DNA of 64,000 nt from Streptomyces zingiberis (GTDB lineage Bacteria; Actinomycetota; Actinomycetes; Streptomycetales; Streptomycetaceae), in NCBI RefSeq assembly GCF_012034935.1, contig NZ_JAATEN010000004.1, forward strand, positions 351,552 to 415,551, read 5' to 3'. Positions 17,940 to 26,839 of the stretch are shown here, piece by piece (the stretch's first letter is position 1; each line of letters begins with the position of its first letter). The notes under the pieces are model-generated. The model was given only the letters and a program-made list of their open reading frames with translations, had not been told where the DNA came from and did not search any database. A program made the translations under genes and the position numbers.

Positions 17940-18583
17940 GCCTCCCGGCGCCGGACGCGGCCGGACGGGCGCGGGGCCCCGGTGGGCCGCCCGGCCGGAC
18001 CCGGCCGGGGCCCTCGACCGGCGGCCTGGTGGTCCCGCCCGGTGGCGGGCGCACCGTGCGCACCCCGGGCCAGCAGGTCACCGTCAAGGTCACCGGGGAG
18101 CAGTCGCGGGTGGCGTCCAGCTTCGAGGTGGTCGTGCCACCCGGTTTCGACGTCGGGGCCCATGTCCACGCGCGGAGCGAGGAGTTGTTCTACGTTCTCG
18201 ACGGCGAGCTCGACGTCCTCGCCTTCGAGCCACGGGTGCGCGCGGCCGGTGACTGGCGGGACTGGGAGTCCAGCTCGGGACTGCGTACCGTGCGGGCCCG
18301 CCCGGGCACGGTGATCGTGGTGCCCCCGGGCTGCCCCCACGCCTTCGCCAACTCCACCTCCGTGCCCGCCCGGATGTTCTTCCAGTCCTCCCCGCCGCCG
18401 GACCACGAGCGGTACTTCGACGAACTGCTCGACCTCCTCGGGGACGGCGTCCCCGACCCGGCTGCCGTGGCCGCCCTGCGGGCGCGCCACGACACCGAGC
18501 AGCTCACCCCGCTGCGGCTGAACGCCACGGCCGGCATCCGGCGCGGCCCCGGGAGGCCCGGTACCTCCGGAGAGCCGCGGTGA
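17936..18583 (+). CDS. Cupin monooxygenase (MomA-like, flaviolin-forming)
   Basis: A 215-residue protein, GTG start overlapping the P450 stop (GTGA). After a disordered Pro/Gly-rich leader comes a single cupin barrel: VVVPPGFDVGAHVHARSEELFYVLDGELD holds the two His and Glu of motif 1, and PGTVIVVPPGCPHAFANSTS holds the motif 2 His. MomA-type cupins in rppA operons oxidise tetrahydroxynaphthalene to the quinone flaviolin; the assignment here rests on operon position plus fold. Confidence 0.88.
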   Translation: MSLPAPDAAGRARGPGGPPGRTRPGPSTGGLVVPPGGGRTVRTPGQQVTVKVTGEQSRVASSFEVVVPPGFDVGAHVHARSEELFYVLDGELDVLAFEPRVRAAGDWRDWESSSGLRTVRARPGTVIVVPPGCPHAFANSTSVPARMFFQSSPPPDHERYFDELLDLLGDGVPDPAAVAALRARHDTEQLTPLRLNATAGIRRGPGRPGTSGEPR

Positions 18584-18846
18584 GGAGGGCCTGCCCGGCG
18601 GGCGGTGCCGGGGACGCCGGTGCCCCGCCCGCCGTCGGTGGGGCCCCCGGCGCCTGACGGCGTCCCCACCTCCGGCCGGGAGGTACCCACCGCGCCGGCG
18701 CCCTTCTCCTCCGCCACGGAACCGCCCGCACCGGAGCCCGCCGCCGGCAGGGCCGGGTGCGCTGGAACCGCGTACGGCGGCGGAGCCCGCCACCCGGACC
18801 CCCGTGGCGGAACCGGCGGGCCGCCGGTCGGTGACGGGAGGGGATC

Positions 18847-19701
18847 GTGGAGGAAGGAAGCGCGTCCGGTGGTGAGTTGCGCACATCGGGGGTTCCCGTA
18901 CCCGGCGGTCCCGTCAGCCGCATGGCCCAGGTGTCCCCGGGTAACAGGTCCGCACAGAACCAAGACGATTCAGGGGGTGGCGCGGTGGCGCGCACTCAGA
19001 CCGGCGCGGCTGACGCGGGCGGGAAGGCCGGGGCGGGGAAGGCCGGGACGACCGGAGGCGGCAAGGCGCCGGTGGCCAGGGCCGGAGGTGCCAAGGGGAC
19101 CGGCTCCGGGGCGGCGGGCCCGAAGACCCTGAACAAGGGCGGCAAGGCCGGCAAGGCGGCAGGGAAGGGCGGGGGGAAGCCCGCCCGTCCGGCCGGGCCG
19201 CCCGGCCCCTCCGGCCCTTCGGGGTTCGTCCGCTTCCTCGCGATCCTGGTGGCCTTCGCGGGGATGGTGGCCTTCGCCGTGGTCCTGGCCCGGCTCACCC
19301 TCGAACCCTCCGCGGCCTCCGAGGACCTGATCTACTCCAACCTGAATCCCGGTGAGTCCATCCGCCGCTACCTCGAACAGCCCGCCTTCCAGGACGCGGT
19401 CAAGCAGATCGGCGGCAACATCGTCCTCGGCGTCCCCTTCGGCGTGCTGCTGCCCGTGCTCCTGCCCAAGGCGCGGGGCCTGCTCCGGGTCGCGGTGCTG
19501 ACCGCGCTGGCGATGGTGCTGGTGGAGCTGGTGCAGGGCTCGCTCGTCCAGGGCCGCGCCTTCGACATCGACGACGTCATCCTCAACACCACCGGCGCGC
19601 TCCTCGGCTATCTGCTGCTCGGCCGCCGGCTCGGCCGCGCCGTCCACCCGCACCGCCACCACTTCTGGCACCGCTGGACCCGCCGCCCCGCCCGTCACTG
19701 A
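18847..19701 (+). CDS. VanZ-like membrane protein with Lys/Gly-rich N-terminal tail
   Basis: A 284-residue protein (GTG start after GGGAGG). Residues 45-125 form a low-complexity Gly/Ala/Lys/Pro tail, predicted cytoplasmic and strongly basic. Membrane segments follow: FVRFLAILVAFAGMVAFAVVLARL, then the VanZ core (GGNIVLGVPFGVLLPVLLPKARG, VELVQ, FDIDDVILNTTGALLGYLL). VanZ of enterococci gives low-level teicoplanin resistance; most actinobacterial relatives are uncharacterised. GTG 18985 is an alternative start that would drop 46 residues. Confidence 0.8.
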   Translation: MEEGSASGGELRTSGVPVPGGPVSRMAQVSPGNRSAQNQDDSGGGAVARTQTGAADAGGKAGAGKAGTTGGGKAPVARAGGAKGTGSGAAGPKTLNKGGKAGKAAGKGGGKPARPAGPPGPSGPSGFVRFLAILVAFAGMVAFAVVLARLTLEPSAASEDLIYSNLNPGESIRRYLEQPAFQDAVKQIGGNIVLGVPFGVLLPVLLPKARGLLRVAVLTALAMVLVELVQGSLVQGRAFDIDDVILNTTGALLGYLLLGRRLGRAVHPHRHHFWHRWTRRPARH

Positions 19702-19714
19702 CCCCGCCGCACCC

Positions 19715-19745
19715 TCCGGCCCGGCACCACCCCCGCCGGGCCGGA
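19715..19745. terminator. Stem-loop between convergent VanZ and ROK genes
   Basis: Perfect 11-bp arms (19715-19725 and 19735-19745) with a nine-base loop, in the 81-base gap between two converging genes. Probable bidirectional terminator. Confidence 0.65.
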
Positions 19746-19782
19746 CGCGTGCCCGGACACGGCGCGGAGCACCGGCCGCCCG

Positions 19783-20976
19783 TCACGGGCCCCGGTGGCC
19801 CAGCGGATCGGCGAAGAGACGGCCGAAGGCCAGCTCGGCCGCCCCGGCGAGGACGGTGTCGTCCCCGAGCCGGCACACCCGGAAGCGGACCTCCTCCCGG
19901 CTGGCGGCGAGCGTACGGGTGTTGATCAGGCTGCGGATCTGCGCCGCCGCGCCCAGATAGATGTCGCGCAGCGTGCCCCCGAAGACCACGGCCGCCGGGT
20001 TGTAGAGGTTGACGAGCGACGAGACGCCCACGGCGAGCCACTCCGCGACCGTGTGCAGCGCCGCGCGCGCCGCGACGTCACCCCGGTCGGCGGCCTCCAC
20101 GACGGACCGCACCGCCTGGCGGCCGGTGGTGTCCGGCACCCGGCCCGCGGCCTCCAGCAGCGCCCCCTGGCCCGCCTCGGCCTCCAGGCAGCCCCGGGAG
20201 CCGCAGCCGCACGGCCGGCCGCCTCGCGGGTTGACCAGCAGGTGGCCGACCTCGCCGCCGTAGCCGTTGTGACCCCGCAGCAGCCGCCCGCCGGCGATGA
20301 CACCACCGCCGATGCCGATGTCCCCGTGGAGGTATATCAGGTCCTCCAGGCCCTGACCCGCGCCGCGCACGTGCTCCGCCAGGGCGCCGAGGTTGGACTC
20401 GTTGTCCAGCAGCACGGGCAGGCCGAGACCGAGCCGGCCGGCCAGGTCCCGGCCGAAGTCCTCGTCCGTCCAGCCGGTGTTGGGCGCGGAGCGCACCAGC
20501 CCGTCGGGGTGGCGCACCATGCCGCGTACCGCGGCCCCCGCGCCGGCGCAGACCGCGTCCGCGGGCGCCGCCGCCGTCATCTCCTTGGCGTGGCCGGTGA
20601 GGACGGCCGCGGCCTCCTCCGGGCGTATCCCGATTCGCGGGTACGTCGTCTCCCGGCGGTCGAGGACCGCGCCGCCCAGCCCGACGCGTGCCGCGGCCAC
20701 CTGGTCCACGCCCACGTCGAAGGCGAGGACGTAGATGCGCGGGTCCGGCCGGACGACGAGCGACGGGCGCCCGGCCCGGCCGGTGTCCCGGGGCAACTCC
20801 TCACGGACCAGCCCCGCCGCGGTCAACTCGCTGACGAGGGCGAGGATGGTGGAGCGGTTGAGCCCCATACGGTCGGCGAGCACGGCCCGGGAGACGGGGC
20901 CCCCGGTGTGGAGGTGGCGCAGCAGCGTGCCGAGATTCAGCCGGCGGACCTCCTCCTGCGAGGGACCGGCTCTCAT
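19783..20976 (-). CDS. rok7B7: ROK-family transcriptional regulator (Rok7B7 type)
   Basis: A 397-residue ROK repressor. A winged HTH occupies about residues 8-65 (VSRAVLADRMGLNRSTILALVSELTAAGLV), then the sugar-kinase-like domain with IGGGVIAGGRLLRGHNGYGGEVGHL and the zinc motif CGCGSRGCLE. It lies 12 bases downstream of xylH as the last gene of a xylF-xylG-xylH-ROK run. The same linkage is known in S. coelicolor, where Rok7B7 controls xylFGH and affects carbon repression and antibiotic production. Paired half-sites upstream of xylF are candidate operators. Confidence 0.88.
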   Translation of the reverse strand: MRAGPSQEEVRRLNLGTLLRHLHTGGPVSRAVLADRMGLNRSTILALVSELTAAGLVREELPRDTGRAGRPSLVVRPDPRIYVLAFDVGVDQVAAARVGLGGAVLDRRETTYPRIGIRPEEAAAVLTGHAKEMTAAAPADAVCAGAGAAVRGMVRHPDGLVRSAPNTGWTDEDFGRDLAGRLGLGLPVLLDNESNLGALAEHVRGAGQGLEDLIYLHGDIGIGGGVIAGGRLLRGHNGYGGEVGHLLVNPRGGRPCGCGSRGCLEAEAGQGALLEAAGRVPDTTGRQAVRSVVEAADRGDVAARAALHTVAEWLAVGVSSLVNLYNPAAVVFGGTLRDIYLGAAAQIRSLINTRTLAASREEVRFRVCRLGDDTVLAGAAELAFGRLFADPLGHRGP

Positions 20977-20988
20977 CGTGCTCCGACC

Positions 20989-22248
20989 TCATCGTCGTAC
21001 GGCTCGGTGGCGGGACGCTGCGTCCACACCCGCGGCGATCAGCAGCACGGACCCGGTCACAGCGTACTTGACCCCCGAGCTGTAGCCCATGAGTCCCATC
21101 CCGTTCTGGATCACGGCCACCACCATGCCGCCCAGCACCGCGTCCACCACCCGGCCCCGGCCGCCGAAGAGGCTGGTGCCGCCGATGACGGCGGCGCCCA
21201 CCGCCAGCAGCAGCACGTTGGAACCGCCGGTGTTGGGGTCGACCGAGTTGCCCCGGGAGGCCGCGATGACGCCCCCGACCGCCGCCAGCGAGGAGCAGAT
21301 GACGAAGGCCGAGATCCGGATGGCGGGGACGTTGATGCCCGCCCGCCGGGCCGCCTCGGGATTGCCGCCGACCGCGTACAGGTGCAGGCCGTAGGCGGTC
21401 CGGCGCAGCACGAACGTCCCCAGCACGACGAGCGCGGCGATGAGCGGCACCACCAGCGGCACGCCCCGGAGGGAGTCGACCAGGACGTTGCGGCTGCGTT
21501 CCTCGTTGAGCAGGTACACCGCCACCGTGCCCGGCACCGCGAGGGCGCCGATCCGTACCGCGATCAGCGTGGGCGGGGCGGCCGTGAGCCCGCGGCGCCG
21601 GCGGTGGGCGGCCTGCCGCACCTGCACCAGCGCGTACCCGGCGGTGCCCACGGCCAGCAGGACCCAGCCGAGCGCGGGGGAGAGGTTGCCGTTGGCCACC
21701 GCCAGGATCACCGGATCGTGGATGGAGATGTTGGTGCCCTCCTTCAGCAGCATCAGCACGATGCCCTGGAAGGCGAGGAACGCCGCGAGGGTGACCACGA
21801 AGGAGGGGATCCCCACCCGGGCCACCAGCACCCCCAGCACCAGGCCGATCACCATGCCCGTCACCACGGCCGCGAGGACGGCCCCGTACCAGGGCCAGCC
21901 CTGGTCGGTGAGGAGCACCGCCAGCACGGCGGCGCACACCCCGCTGGCGAAACCGGCCGACAGGTCGATCTCGCCGAGGAGGAGGACGAACACCAGCCCC
22001 ATGGCGATGGCGATGGAGCCCGCCCCCTGGGTGAGGAGGTTGGCGAAGTTCAGATGGGAGAGGAAGACCGGGCGGAGGACCGCGAACACCACGCAGAGCA
22101 CGACCAGGCCCAGGACGGCGGGCAGGGCGCCCAGCTCCCCGCCGCGCAGCCGGCGGACGTAGCCGTGGGCGGTGTCCCGCAGCCCGGGGGCGGGCGGGCG
22201 TCGGGCGGGCCGCGGCTGCGGCCGGTCCCGGTCCGTGGCGGTGGTCAT
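20989..22248 (-). CDS. xylH: Xylose ABC transporter permease XylH
   Basis: A 419-residue permease of the ribose/xylose branch, with about ten hydrophobic segments and conserved FANLLTQGAGSIAIAMGLVFVLLLGEIDLSAG and GLHLYAVGGNPEAARRAGI. Its ATG overlaps the XylG stop (ATGA). It forms the membrane channel of the xylose importer with XylG and XylF. Confidence 0.92.
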   Translation of the reverse strand: MTTATDRDRPQPRPARRPPAPGLRDTAHGYVRRLRGGELGALPAVLGLVVLCVVFAVLRPVFLSHLNFANLLTQGAGSIAIAMGLVFVLLLGEIDLSAGFASGVCAAVLAVLLTDQGWPWYGAVLAAVVTGMVIGLVLGVLVARVGIPSFVVTLAAFLAFQGIVLMLLKEGTNISIHDPVILAVANGNLSPALGWVLLAVGTAGYALVQVRQAAHRRRRGLTAAPPTLIAVRIGALAVPGTVAVYLLNEERSRNVLVDSLRGVPLVVPLIAALVVLGTFVLRRTAYGLHLYAVGGNPEAARRAGINVPAIRISAFVICSSLAAVGGVIAASRGNSVDPNTGGSNVLLLAVGAAVIGGTSLFGGRGRVVDAVLGGMVVAVIQNGMGLMGYSSGVKYAVTGSVLLIAAGVDAASRHRAVRR

Positions 22249-23021
22249 GTGGTGGCTCCGTTGGTGGTGGCGGGGCCCAGATCCCCGCTGCGTCCGGCTG
22301 TGATGAGCTCCACGACCTGCGCGTGCGTGACGTCGCCGGTCCTGACCTGCGCGGCCGTCCGGCCCAGGTGCAGGACGGCGATCCGGTCCGAGACCGCGAA
22401 CACGTCGTTGAGGTTGTGGGAGATGAGGACGACGGTCAGGCCGTTGTCGGCCAGCCGCCGCACCAGTTCCAGGACCTGCGCGGTCTGCGCGACGCCCAGG
22501 GCCGCCGTCGGTTCGTCCAGCACCACGAGCTTGCTGTTCCACAGCACCGCCTTGGCGATGGCCACCGTCTGCCGCTGGCCCCCGGAGAGGCTGGAGACGC
22601 GCTGGCGCACGGAGGTGACGGTGCGCACGGAGAGCCCGGCGAGGGTCTCCGCCGCCATCTCCTCCATCGTCGCCTCGTCCAGGATCAGCCCGCTGCGCCG
22701 CTCCCGGCCGAGGAACATGTTCTGGACGATGTCGAGGTTGTCGCAGAGCGCCAGGTCCTGGTAGACGATCTCGACGCCCAGCGCGGCGGCCTCCCGCGGG
22801 CTGTGCACCTGCACCGGCCGGCCCTCGAAGAGATAGTCGCCGGAGTCGAACGGATGGATGCCGCCGATGCACTTGACGAGGGTGGACTTTCCGGCGCCGT
22901 TGTCGCCGACGAGCGCGGTGACCTCGCCCGCGTGGGCCCGGAAGCCGACGTCGTGCAGTACCTGCACCGGGCCGAAGCTCTTGTCGACCCCGCGCAGTTC
23001 CAGGGTCGGGGTGGCGGTCAT
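22245..23021 (-). CDS. xylG: Xylose ABC transporter ATP-binding protein XylG (single-cassette)
   Basis: A 258-residue ATPase: Walker A GDNGAGKST, Q loop YQDLAL, signature LSGGQRQ, Walker B LVVLDEP and switch His in LISHN. Ribose/xylose ATPases of enteric bacteria have two fused cassettes of about 500 residues; this one has a single cassette, as is common in actinobacterial xylFGH systems. It starts at ATG 23021 after a stem-loop that separates it from xylF, and is coupled to xylH. Confidence 0.92.
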   Translation of the reverse strand: MTATPTLELRGVDKSFGPVQVLHDVGFRAHAGEVTALVGDNGAGKSTLVKCIGGIHPFDSGDYLFEGRPVQVHSPREAAALGVEIVYQDLALCDNLDIVQNMFLGRERRSGLILDEATMEEMAAETLAGLSVRTVTSVRQRVSSLSGGQRQTVAIAKAVLWNSKLVVLDEPTAALGVAQTAQVLELVRRLADNGLTVVLISHNLNDVFAVSDRIAVLHLGRTAAQVRTGDVTHAQVVELITAGRSGDLGPATTNGATT

Positions 23022-23047
23022 GGGGGTGGGCTCCTCGGGGGTGTCGG

Positions 23048-23101
23048 CCGCGGGCCCCGGCGGGGACGCGCGGGCGCGCCGCGCGGGGCCGGGGCCCGCG
23101 G
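23048..23101 (-). promoter_or_regulatory. Intercistronic GC stem-loop between xylF and xylG
   Basis: Outer arms of 14 bp are perfect (23048-23061 and 23088-23101), and the 26-base interior is itself rich in CGCG pairs, so the folded stem may be longer. It lies 24 bases past the xylF stop. As with the cebE-cebF hairpin, the likely effect is more binding-protein message than transporter message (inference). Confidence 0.7.
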
Positions 23102-23125
23102 AGGGGCCGGGACGGCGGGCGGGTA

Positions 23126-24223
23126 CTACCGGATCCCGGCCTTCTCGCACAGGGCGGCGTACTTCCCGGTGCACAGCTCGGCCGCGGTCACGTAGCCGTC
23201 CTCGACCACGTCCTTGACGTTGTCCTCGAAGACGGCCACCGGGGTCTCCAGCACGGCCGGGACCTCCCGCTTGCCCTCCGGGTCCTCGACGGTGGCGTTG
23301 GTCTCGGCCTTCTCCCCCTTGGCCAGGGAGACCGCCAGTTCCGCGGTGGCGTCCGCCTCCTTCTTGACGGCCTTGTAGACCGTCATGCACTGGTCGCCCG
23401 CGAGGATGTTCTGCAGCCCCTGCACGGTGGCGTCCTGACCGGTCACCGGGACCTCGCCGTTGCGGTTCTGCTTGCGCAGGATGGCGATGGCGGCGTTGCC
23501 CAGGCCGTCGTTGGCCGCGAGCACCCCGTCGATGCCGGGCTCCTTGGTGAGCATCTGCTCGAAGATCGTGCCGGCCTGTGCGTTGTCCCAGTCGGGGACG
23601 GACTGGTGGGGGCCCTTCGTGTACTCCCCGGAGGCGTACCGGGGGGCGAGCACCCCGTCGTAGCCCTCCGCGAAGAGCTTGGCGTTGTTGTCGGTGGGGG
23701 AGCCGCCCAGTTCGGCGACCACCGGCTTCTCCGCCTTCTTCGCGGCCAGGCACGTCACCAGGCCCTCGCCCTGCAGCCGGCCGACCTCCACGTTGTCGAA
23801 GCTGACGTAGTACTGCGCGGAGCCGCCCAGGGTCAGCCGGTCGTAGTCGATCGTGGCCACGCCCTGGGACTTGGCCTTCTCCAGGACCGCCTTGCCGGTG
23901 CCGCTGTCCAGGTTGACGATGACCAGCACGCTCACCCCGCTGGTGATCATCTGGTCGGCGATGGTCTGGAACGCCTGCTTGTCCCCCTGGGCGTTCTGGA
24001 TGTCGTACTCCACCCCCGCCTTCTCGAAGGCCGCGGCGAGGTACGTGCGGTCGGCGGTCTCCCAGCGGTCGGACGATTTGCTGTCCGGGAGGATCACGCC
24101 GATCTTCGGTTTCTTCTCTCCCTCATTCCCGGCGGAGCCACCACCCGGGTCGTCACCGCAGGAGGTCAGGGAGGAGGCGAGGAGGGTCGCGGAGGCGAGG
24201 GCGAACAGGGGTCCCTTGCGCAT
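23126..24223 (-). CDS. xylF: Xylose-binding lipoprotein XylF
   Basis: A 365-residue periplasmic-binding-like protein. The signal peptide ends in lipobox LTSC (Cys22), followed by a Gly/Asp-rich linker. The fold is the type I sugar-binding protein (KIGVILPDSKSSDRWETADR, VLVIVNLDSGTG, VTGQDATVQGLQNILAGDQCMTVYKAV). First gene of xylFGH-ROK. The start is fixed by the signal peptide and a purine-rich AGAAAGGACC before ATG. Xylose specificity comes from operon and family similarity. Confidence 0.92.
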   Translation of the reverse strand: MRKGPLFALASATLLASSLTSCGDDPGGGSAGNEGEKKPKIGVILPDSKSSDRWETADRTYLAAAFEKAGVEYDIQNAQGDKQAFQTIADQMITSGVSVLVIVNLDSGTGKAVLEKAKSQGVATIDYDRLTLGGSAQYYVSFDNVEVGRLQGEGLVTCLAAKKAEKPVVAELGGSPTDNNAKLFAEGYDGVLAPRYASGEYTKGPHQSVPDWDNAQAGTIFEQMLTKEPGIDGVLAANDGLGNAAIAILRKQNRNGEVPVTGQDATVQGLQNILAGDQCMTVYKAVKKEADATAELAVSLAKGEKAETNATVEDPEGKREVPAVLETPVAVFEDNVKDVVEDGYVTAAELCTGKYAALCEKAGIR

Positions 24224-24330
24224 GGGCAGGGTCCTTTCTGGGGGTGCGGCGGATCGGTCCGGCCGCACGGGTTCTCCGTGAAGGGGTGTGGGGGAGAGCG
24301 CGCTCCGGGCCCGGGTCAGGGGCCCAACTG

Positions 24331-24350
24331 AATGTTGTGAGCGGGAACTT
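24331..24350. promoter_or_regulatory. Candidate ROK operator 1 (GTT-N9-AAC)
   Basis: AATGTTGTGAGCGGGAACTT upstream of xylF carries half-sites GTT (24334-24336) and AAC (24346-24348) spaced by nine bases. A second element with the same spacing lies 59 bp further at 24391-24412. Position between xylF and a divergent gene suggests control by the ROK regulator of this operon. Confidence 0.4.
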
Positions 24351-24390
24351 ATGGCCCCGTGATGCGGCGCGCCAGCCCCGGGGAGGCCGA

Positions 24391-24412
24391 ATTTGTTGGG
24401 CGCTATAACAAT
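24391..24412. promoter_or_regulatory. Candidate ROK operator 2 (TTGTT-N9-AACAA)
   Basis: Inverted repeat with arms TTGTT (24393-24397) and AACAA (24407-24411) and a nine-base spacer. It is the better of the two elements in this gap and stands out as AT-rich in GC-rich surroundings. Confidence 0.45.
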
Positions 24413-24517
24413 CCAGTGACACCGCACCGAGCGGAACGCGCGGGTCCGGAGTGCCACCCGCCTTCCGGCGGCGCCGGCCGGGGCCGCCCGCCGCCGCTCT
24501 TCGCTACGGTGACCGTC

Positions 24518-25381
24518 ATGTTCTCCGACCAGGGCCCCACCCTCCGCGAACTCGCCGTGCAGGGCCTCTCCTCCGTCGAGCGCGGTTACGACCTCCTCGC
24601 GCCGAAGTTCGACGCCACGCCGTTCCGCACCCCTGACGCGGTGCTCGACGCGGTGACCGGCGTCCTCGGGCCGCTGGGCCCCTTCACCGCCGGGCTGGAC
24701 CTGTGCTGCGGCACGGGGGCCGGGCTGGGCGTGCTGCGGTCCCTGTGTTCCGGCCGGGCCGTGGGTGTCGACCGCAGCGCCGGGATGCTCGCCGTCGCCC
24801 GCGCCGCGGCCGGGGCCGGCGGGGAGGGCCCGGACGGCGGCGGCAGCGGCGGCTCGGGCGGGACCGGGGGTGACGCCGGGGGCGGCACCGAGGGTGGTCC
24901 CGGCCGCCGGAGCGGCCCGGACGGGGCGGCGCGTGGCGGACCGGCGGTGGACCTGGTCCGCGCCGAGGCCCTGCGTCTCCCGTTCACCGGTGCCTTCGAC
25001 CTGGCCGTCAGCTTCGGGGCGTTCGGCCACTTCCTGCCCGTGGAGCGGCCGACCTTGTTCCGGCAGGTCCACACGGCCCTCGCGCCGGGGGGACTGTTCG
25101 CCTTCCCGATCGCCGCCCCGCCCCGTGTCGCCACCCCCGCCTACTGGGCGCTGCTCGGGTTCGACACCGCGATGCGGGTCCGCAACCTGGTGCGGCGCCC
25201 CCGTTTCGTCATGTACTACCGGACCTTCCCCCTGGCCGGCGTCACCGAGGACCTGGCCCGGGCGGGCTTCACCGTGGAGACGGCGGCGCTGGAGGAGCTC
25301 GGCCGGCGGCCGGACGGCAGTCCCCGCTGCCGTCTGGTACTGGCCCGCCGCGGGACGGGGGAGACGGAGCGGAAGCGCTGA
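24518..25381 (+). CDS. Class I SAM-dependent methyltransferase with Gly-rich insert
   Basis: A 287-residue methyltransferase (methyltransferase 11/25 type). Motif I is GLDLCCGTGAGLGVL, with the acidic GVDRSAGML and a post-motif FDLAVSFGAFGHF. A Gly/Asp/Ser insert of about 40 residues (around 100-140) separates motif II from motif III and is probably a loop. No ribosome site precedes the ATG, while TACGGT lies eight bases upstream (24505-24510), so the transcript may be leaderless. Substrate unknown; divergent from the xyl operon. Confidence 0.8.
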   Translation: MFSDQGPTLRELAVQGLSSVERGYDLLAPKFDATPFRTPDAVLDAVTGVLGPLGPFTAGLDLCCGTGAGLGVLRSLCSGRAVGVDRSAGMLAVARAAAGAGGEGPDGGGSGGSGGTGGDAGGGTEGGPGRRSGPDGAARGGPAVDLVRAEALRLPFTGAFDLAVSFGAFGHFLPVERPTLFRQVHTALAPGGLFAFPIAAPPRVATPAYWALLGFDTAMRVRNLVRRPRFVMYYRTFPLAGVTEDLARAGFTVETAALEELGRRPDGSPRCRLVLARRGTGETERKR

Positions 25382-25508
25382 TTCCGGAGGGAAGGGTGTG
25401 GAACCCGCCCTGACGGGCACCCCGGGCCCGGAAGCGGTGCGCGGGGGGCGGAGTCCCCGTGCCGAGGGCGCGGACGGCGCCCGGGCGCCGCCGGGAGGAG
25501 GAGCACCT

Positions 25509-26651
25509 GTGAAAGCTGTCGTGTACCAGGAGCCGTACCGCGTGACGGTGGAGGATGTCGAGGACCCGCGGATCGAGGATCCGACCGATGTGGTGATCAA
25601 GGTGACCACCTCGGCCATCTGCGGTTCCGACCTGCACATGTACGAAGGGCGCACCGGCGCGGAGTCCGGCATCGTCTTCGGCCACGAGAACATGGGCGTC
25701 GTCCAGGAGACCGGGCCCGGCGTGGCCCGGGTGCGCGTGGGCGACCGGGTGGTGCTGCCGTTCAACGTGGCCTGCGGCTTCTGCCGCAACTGCCTGGCCG
25801 GCAAGACCGGCTTCTGCCTCACCGTCAACGAGGGCTTCGCGGGCGGCGCCTACGGCTATGTGTCCATGGGCCCCTACCGCGGTGGGCAGGCCGAGTACCT
25901 GCGGGTGCCGTTCGCCGACTTCAACTGTCTGCGCCTGCCCCCGGGCGACGAGCACGAGGACGACTTCGCCCTGCTCGCCGACATCTTCCCCACCGGTTAC
26001 CACGCCACGGAGCTGGCCGGGGTCGCGCCCGGCGAGACCGTCGCCGTCTTCGGCGCGGGACCGGTCGGCCTGATGGCGGCCTACTCGGCCCTGCTCCGCG
26101 GCGCCTCCCGGGTCTTCGTCGTCGACAAGCAGCCCGACCGGCTCCGTCTCGCCGAGCGCATCGGCGCGGTGCCCGTCGACTTCGGCGAGGGTGACGCCGC
26201 CGAGCAGATCAAGGAGCTGACCGGCGGCGAGGGCACCGACAAGGGCATCGACGCCGTCGGCTACCAGGCCACCGTCCGCGAGGGCGAGGAGCAGCCGGCG
26301 GTCGTCCTCAACACCCTGGTCGAGGCGGTCCGCGCCACCGGCGCGCTCGGGGTCGTCGGCCTCTACGTCCCCGAGGACCCGGGCGGACCCACCGAGCACG
26401 CCCGTAAGGGTGAACTGCTCTTCCGCGCCGGACGGTTCTTCGAGAAGGGCCAGCGCATGGCGACCGGGCAGGCCAACGTGAAGGCGTACAACCGGCAACT
26501 GCGGGATCTGATCGTGGCCGGGCGCGCGGAGCCGTCGTTCGTCGTCTCCCACCGGCTCCCGCTCGAGGACGCCCCGGAGGCGTACGAGCGCTTCGACCGC
26601 CGGGAGGACGGCTGGACGAAGGTGCTGCTCAAACCGGGTGCGGCGGCCTGA
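25509..26651 (+). CDS. Glutathione-independent formaldehyde dehydrogenase-like zinc enzyme
   Basis: A 380-residue zinc alcohol-dehydrogenase. The catalytic zinc site includes Cys in SAICGSDLH and GHENMG; the structural zinc site is CGFCRNCLAGKTGFC; the NAD site is VFGAGPVGLMAA. ADIFPTGYHATELAGV and the C-terminal YEPSF-like FDRREDGWTKVLLKP are typical of the glutathione-independent formaldehyde dehydrogenase group, though many members have other substrates. GTG 25509 follows GGAGGAG. It stands alone, ending at a strong convergent terminator. Confidence 0.88.
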   Translation: MKAVVYQEPYRVTVEDVEDPRIEDPTDVVIKVTTSAICGSDLHMYEGRTGAESGIVFGHENMGVVQETGPGVARVRVGDRVVLPFNVACGFCRNCLAGKTGFCLTVNEGFAGGAYGYVSMGPYRGGQAEYLRVPFADFNCLRLPPGDEHEDDFALLADIFPTGYHATELAGVAPGETVAVFGAGPVGLMAAYSALLRGASRVFVVDKQPDRLRLAERIGAVPVDFGEGDAAEQIKELTGGEGTDKGIDAVGYQATVREGEEQPAVVLNTLVEAVRATGALGVVGLYVPEDPGGPTEHARKGELLFRAGRFFEKGQRMATGQANVKAYNRQLRDLIVAGRAEPSFVVSHRLPLEDAPEAYERFDRREDGWTKVLLKPGAAA

Positions 26652-26739
26652 GCCACGCCGCAGGCCCGGTCCGGGCCCGCTCCACCGCTCACCGCCTCAC
26701 CGCCGGCCGTCCGGCTCCGCCGCCGGGTCCCCATTCGCC

Positions 26740-26782
26740 GCCGTCGGCCGGTCCGGGCCGTCGCCCCGGACCGGCCGACGGC
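26740..26782. terminator. Strong bidirectional terminator-type stem-loop
   Basis: Arms of 17 perfect base pairs (26740-26756 and 26766-26782), one more pair inside, and a seven-base loop, between the convergent dehydrogenase and OsmC genes. One of the strongest hairpins in the window. Confidence 0.8.
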
Positions 26783-26839
26783 CGTGCCGGGGCGGTCTCC
26801 GGTGAACGGCGCCCGCTCACCGGGGCCCGGTGACGGCCC

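Noticed and set aside
19795..22764. 989-codon plus-strand open frame opposite ROK and xylH
   Set aside because: Antisense artefact; both minus-strand genes show complete families.
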